Assembly (NCBI RefSeq): GCF_947486615.1
Contig: NZ_CANKUD010000016.1
Coordinates: forward strand, 1-64,000
Reading direction: 5' to 3'
Length of the DNA stretch: 64,000 nucleotides
Source of the DNA: an uncultured Modestobacter sp.
GTDB lineage: Bacteria; Actinomycetota; Actinomycetes; Mycobacteriales; Geodermatophilaceae
Every line of letters begins with the position of its first letter. The stretch's first letter is position 1. The notes under the pieces were generated by a model. The model was not told the origin of the DNA. It did no database searches and saw only the letters and a program-made list of their open reading frames with translations. A program made the translations under genes and the position numbers. Shown here in pieces: positions 61,696 to 64,000 of this stretch.

Positions 61696-62095
61696 GCGGC
61701 TCCTCGGCATCGGCCACGCGCTGTCGCGCTGATTGGCTCGGTGGACATGTCGCTTAGGTCAACCTAGTCACTGAATTCGGGGGAATCGTCCCTGCTCCCG
61801 CCGCGGTCTCGATCCGTCGAGGCGTTGTCATGTCCGGCGCCCCCCCCAGCCTGATTCGAGGCTCGGCAGTTGCCTTGACCGCCGTTTGGGGCCCAGGTCC
61901 CTTCGGGACGACGGGTGGTCATCGGACCGAAAACGTTGGGTATCGGGCCGTCGGTTAACGGGGGATTGTGAGCCGCTGTTTCGGAACCCCTTTCTGGTCA
62001 CGCAGAGCGAGATGGCCGCTCTCCGCTGGTCGCCCTTGGGTGCGCACGGTCCCCGAGTCGACCGGCGCGTAGCTTGAAGCGAGAGGAGGTCAACA
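61696..62095. other. Gene-free stretch with family A repeat
   Basis: Apart from the composite repeat at 61924-62028, no gene or promoter is certain. The strong GAGAGGAGG site at its right end belongs to the zinc-ribbon gene. Confidence 0.5.
61924..62028. repeat. Composite repeat (family A, copy 6)
   Basis: 61924-61974 is a full element: GGACCGAAAACG, TTGGGTATCGGGCCGTC, GGTTAACGGGGG. From 61959 it runs into the 70-bp block shared with 57480-57548. It joins both sub-repeats in one unit and so defines the family. Confidence 0.85.
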
Positions 62096-62311
62096 ATGGC
62101 GCTGCCCACCACGTGTCCACGGTGTGACACCGCCCTCGCTCGCGGACACATCGCGGGTCAGGCGGTCTACCTCAACTGGATCGCCGAGGGCGAGTCCGTC
62201 GGACTGACGGCCCTAGGCAATGAGCATCTGGCCACGGGATCACTGTTCCGCCCGCCGATGCTTGCCGCCGTCAGATGCGGGTCCTGCGGCCTGGGTGTGT
62301 TCGAGGCCTGA
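62096..62311 (+). CDS. Small zinc-ribbon protein (DUF6487-like)
   Basis: 71 residues with paired cysteine knuckles TTCPRCDTALARGHIAG and AAVRCGSCGLGVFEA, the layout of DUF6487-type zinc ribbons. Probably a cytoplasmic metal-binding protein of unknown role. GAGAGGAGG lies 7 bases before the ATG, an unusually strong site. Confidence 0.8.
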   Translation: MALPTTCPRCDTALARGHIAGQAVYLNWIAEGESVGLTALGNEHLATGSLFRPPMLAAVRCGSCGLGVFEA

Positions 62312-62435
62312 GTCCAGGGGCGGAAGCCGACCGACCTGGTATGCGAATGTGGCCGGCCCCGCTGGCCGGCGGGTCTGTCGAATCTGAACGCACCAGCATG
62401 CGGTCCCCGGATCCCTGACCGCTCAGACTGACCAT

Positions 62436-63338
62436 GTGGCCACTCTCGAGCACCGCATCGCAGACTTTCTGGAGGCACCGCTCGCCGCAGCGTTGTTCGT
62501 ACTGGCCGCTCGTAACAACGTGACCGCCGACCAGCTGGCCGACCCCGCCACGAGTTGCACGTTGGCCAGCATCGCCCTGCGCGAGCTGAACCCATGGAGC
62601 GGTGGCAGCCGCCCGTCCATCGTCCGTGCCGACGTCCTCAAGGGCGTGCGACCGTTGCGCTCCCTGGTTGCCGATGTGTTGGCCGACGAGCGCAACGCCT
62701 GGTGGGGTGCCCCACTGCAGCATGATGACCAACTGCTGCTGGTCGGCCGCGAGGACCGCCAACCGGACCCGGCCGAGGTGCCCGCACCTACCGGGGCGAT
62801 CAGCTCGTGGGAGACGTACGCCCAGAAGCCGCGGCACGGGTTGGTCACGTCCACCGAGCTGGCAGTGCCGGCAGACGAGCCGATCCGCTCCAGCGCCCAC
62901 GCCGAGCTGGCCTGCGGGGCCAGCGACTGGGACGCGACTTACCCCGTGGCCCAGCAGCGCCTGCAGGTGGCCGCGCACACCCGCATCGCCGAGGTCAACT
63001 CCGCCGCCGACTGGCACGCACTGAGCACCCGCTACGGCGATCCAGCCACCCACCACGGCTCTGACACCAACCTGCGCGAGGTGGCCGAGATTGACAACGG
63101 CCTGGCCCCGACTTGGAGCGCTCTCGCCGTCGACTACGACGGGGTGCATCTGAGCTTCGCCGGCCTACTCAGCGCCCTGTACGTCCCGGTCAGCAGCCCC
63201 TCGGTCGGGGCCACGACGCTGTGGGCGTGGGACTGGGAGTGCACCCACTGGATCCGCTCGGCCTTCACCGCCACCACCGCTTTGCCGCAGCTGACTGAGC
63301 CACCGCAGGCCGCGAACTACTGGCAGCCGCTGGGCTGA
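62436..63338 (+). CDS. Hypothetical actinobacterial protein
   Basis: 300 residues, soluble. The C-terminal third (AEVNSAADWHALSTRYGDPA, APTWSALAVDYDGVHLSFAG, WDWECTHWIRS) resembles a widespread uncharacterised actinobacterial family with a DW...VA..YD.VHLT..GYL pattern. No catalytic motif is visible. GTG start at 62436. It is the last accessory gene before the P450. Confidence 0.72.
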   Translation: MATLEHRIADFLEAPLAAALFVLAARNNVTADQLADPATSCTLASIALRELNPWSGGSRPSIVRADVLKGVRPLRSLVADVLADERNAWWGAPLQHDDQLLLVGREDRQPDPAEVPAPTGAISSWETYAQKPRHGLVTSTELAVPADEPIRSSAHAELACGASDWDATYPVAQQRLQVAAHTRIAEVNSAADWHALSTRYGDPATHHGSDTNLREVAEIDNGLAPTWSALAVDYDGVHLSFAGLLSALYVPVSSPSVGATTLWAWDWECTHWIRSAFTATTALPQLTEPPQAANYWQPLG

Positions 63339-63392
63339 CAGGCACGTGAGGGCGCCTTCGCATCCAATCGACCGTCCGCGGATCGCGGTTGT

Positions 63393-63411
63393 CGCGCCGT
63401 AGGTCGGCGCG
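63393..63411. terminator. Possible terminator between convergent genes
   Basis: CGCGCCG - TAGGT - CGGCGCG, 7-bp perfect stem, 55 bases past the preceding stop. The remaining bases to 63562 show nothing else. Confidence 0.45.
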
Positions 63412-63562
63412 TCTGAAGCCGAGGGGACGCCGATAAGCCCCGTTACGTCGTTCTGGGTGCAACTAGCTGCTGGGGCGCACGCGCCGTCGGGCGTGGATCG
63501 ATGCCCCGCTGGTGCCAGGGTGTAATCGACCGTGGCGAGCAAGATGTGGCCGCGCCGGGGGT

Positions 63563-64000
63563 TCAGGGGGTGAGGACCACCGGCAGGTCGTGCAGGCCGC
63601 GGAGGACGAACTCCGGACGTCGGCGGGCCGGGGCGCCCAGCTCCAGCGACGAGGTGCGGCTCAGCAGTGCGCCGAAGGAGGCCTGCAGCTCGACCCGGGC
63701 CAGTGGGGCGCCGATGCAGAAGTGGACGCCGGCGCCGAAGGAGATGTGCGGGTTGTCGGTGCGGCCGACGTCCAGGGTGTCGGGGTCGGCGAACACCGCC
63801 GGGTCGCGGTTGGCCGCACCCAGCAGGGCGGCGATCTTCTGGCCGCGCTCCACGGTGACCCCGCCGATCTCGACGTCGGCGGTCGCGGTGCGCTCGAACA
63901 GCTGCAGCGGCGAGTCGTAGCGCATCAGCTCCTCGATCGCGGTGGGCAGCAGCGCCGGGTCCTCGCGCAGCCGCTGCAGCTGCGCGGGGTGCTCCAGCAG
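63563..64000 (-). CDS. Cytochrome P450, C-terminal part
   Basis: Only the last 145 residues are in the window; the gene runs on past 64000. Visible: ALLPTAIEELMRYDSPLQ (ExxR lies just before the helix K end), NRDPAVFADPDTLDVGRTDN, and the haem loop ISFGAGVHFCIGAPLARVEL with the Cys ligand. It is a bacterial class I P450, likely CYP107- or CYP105-like, needing a ferredoxin. High GC and typical codon use suggest it is outside the accessory array. Confidence 0.93.
   Translation of the reverse strand: MLEHPAQLQRLREDPALLPTAIEELMRYDSPLQLFERTATADVEIGGVTVERGQKIAALLGAANRDPAVFADPDTLDVGRTDNPHISFGAGVHFCIGAPLARVELQASFGALLSRTSSLELGAPARRRPEFVLRGLHDLPVVLTP

Noticed and set aside
58238-62028. Family A repeats as canonical integron attC sites
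   Set aside because: GTTRRRY-like boxes occur (GTTGGGT at 58246 and 61935, GTTGAGT at 60332), but I found no partner RYYYAAC box 50-140 bases upstream in any copy, two copies lack the box, and genes lie in both orientations. No integron integrase is in the window.
51638-63540. Conjugative element or prophage
   Set aside because: No relaxase, type IV secretion, phage structural, integrase or transposase gene is visible, and no tRNA gene or flanking attachment duplication was found.

Overview
The window is very GC-rich, uses GTG starts often, packs genes into 4-bp start/stop overlaps (ATGA, GTGA), and carries actinobacterial families (RskA anti-sigma, class-F-like sortase, DUF6412, MmsAB, MEDS sensor). 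It reads as the chromosome of a soil or rock actinobacterium, most likely near the Geodermatophilaceae (Modestobacter, Blastococcus, Geodermatophilus). That placement is an inference from content, not a computed one.

Layout. 1-78: the 3' end of a 5S rRNA gene and its terminator, the end of an rRNA operon. 440-2481: a GntR (YtrA-type) regulator with an ABC ATPase and permease, and a perfect palindrome as probable operator. 2756-5912: a small acidic protein, then an ECF sigma/anti-sigma pair overlapping a sortase, plus a DUF4397 surface protein. 5996-14316: housekeeping and metabolic enzymes (class V aminotransferase, MEDS/ATPase regulator, DUF309, ACT-malic enzyme, MalY-type lyase, Fpg/Nei glycosylase, HAD, MBL hydrolase). 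14366-18378: a LysR regulator facing a CitMHS transporter and a split AtuA pair, probably one catabolic unit. 18464-26729: a MacB-like exporter, a NarL-type two-component system with a duplicated sensor, an MFS exporter and a Usp. 26764-33235: a Rieske protein with a degenerate second domain, the DUF485-ActP acetate uptake operon, Mn catalase, and a second signalling pair. 33342-41967: a saccharopine-dehydrogenase-like protein coupled to an orphan MutL ATPase, pentapeptide protein, a YidC paralogue, two PH-domain membrane proteins, rhodanese, and a fatty acyl-CoA ligase.

42219-51637 is a complete L-arabinose/sugar locus: ChvE-type binding protein, MmsA, MmsB, a LacI repressor, and araB-araD-araA. 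LacI-type operators lie before the binding-protein gene and, unusually, inside the 3' end of the repressor gene just ahead of araB, so sugar import and catabolism are probably co-induced.

From about 51.6 to 63.5 kb the character changes. Small unrelated genes in both orientations, several visibly less GC-rich, are separated by short degenerate palindromes belonging to at least two repeat families. Genes here include a stand-alone DnaX C-terminal domain, a PIN-like nuclease, a cut-off MazG-like gene, two GNATs (one with a hexanucleotide repeat), a MerR-methyltransferase fusion, LysE, a VOC protein and a zinc-ribbon protein. No integrase or transposase is visible. The array looks like captured gene cassettes, but the repeats do not fit canonical integron attC sites. 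The window ends inside a cytochrome P450 gene.
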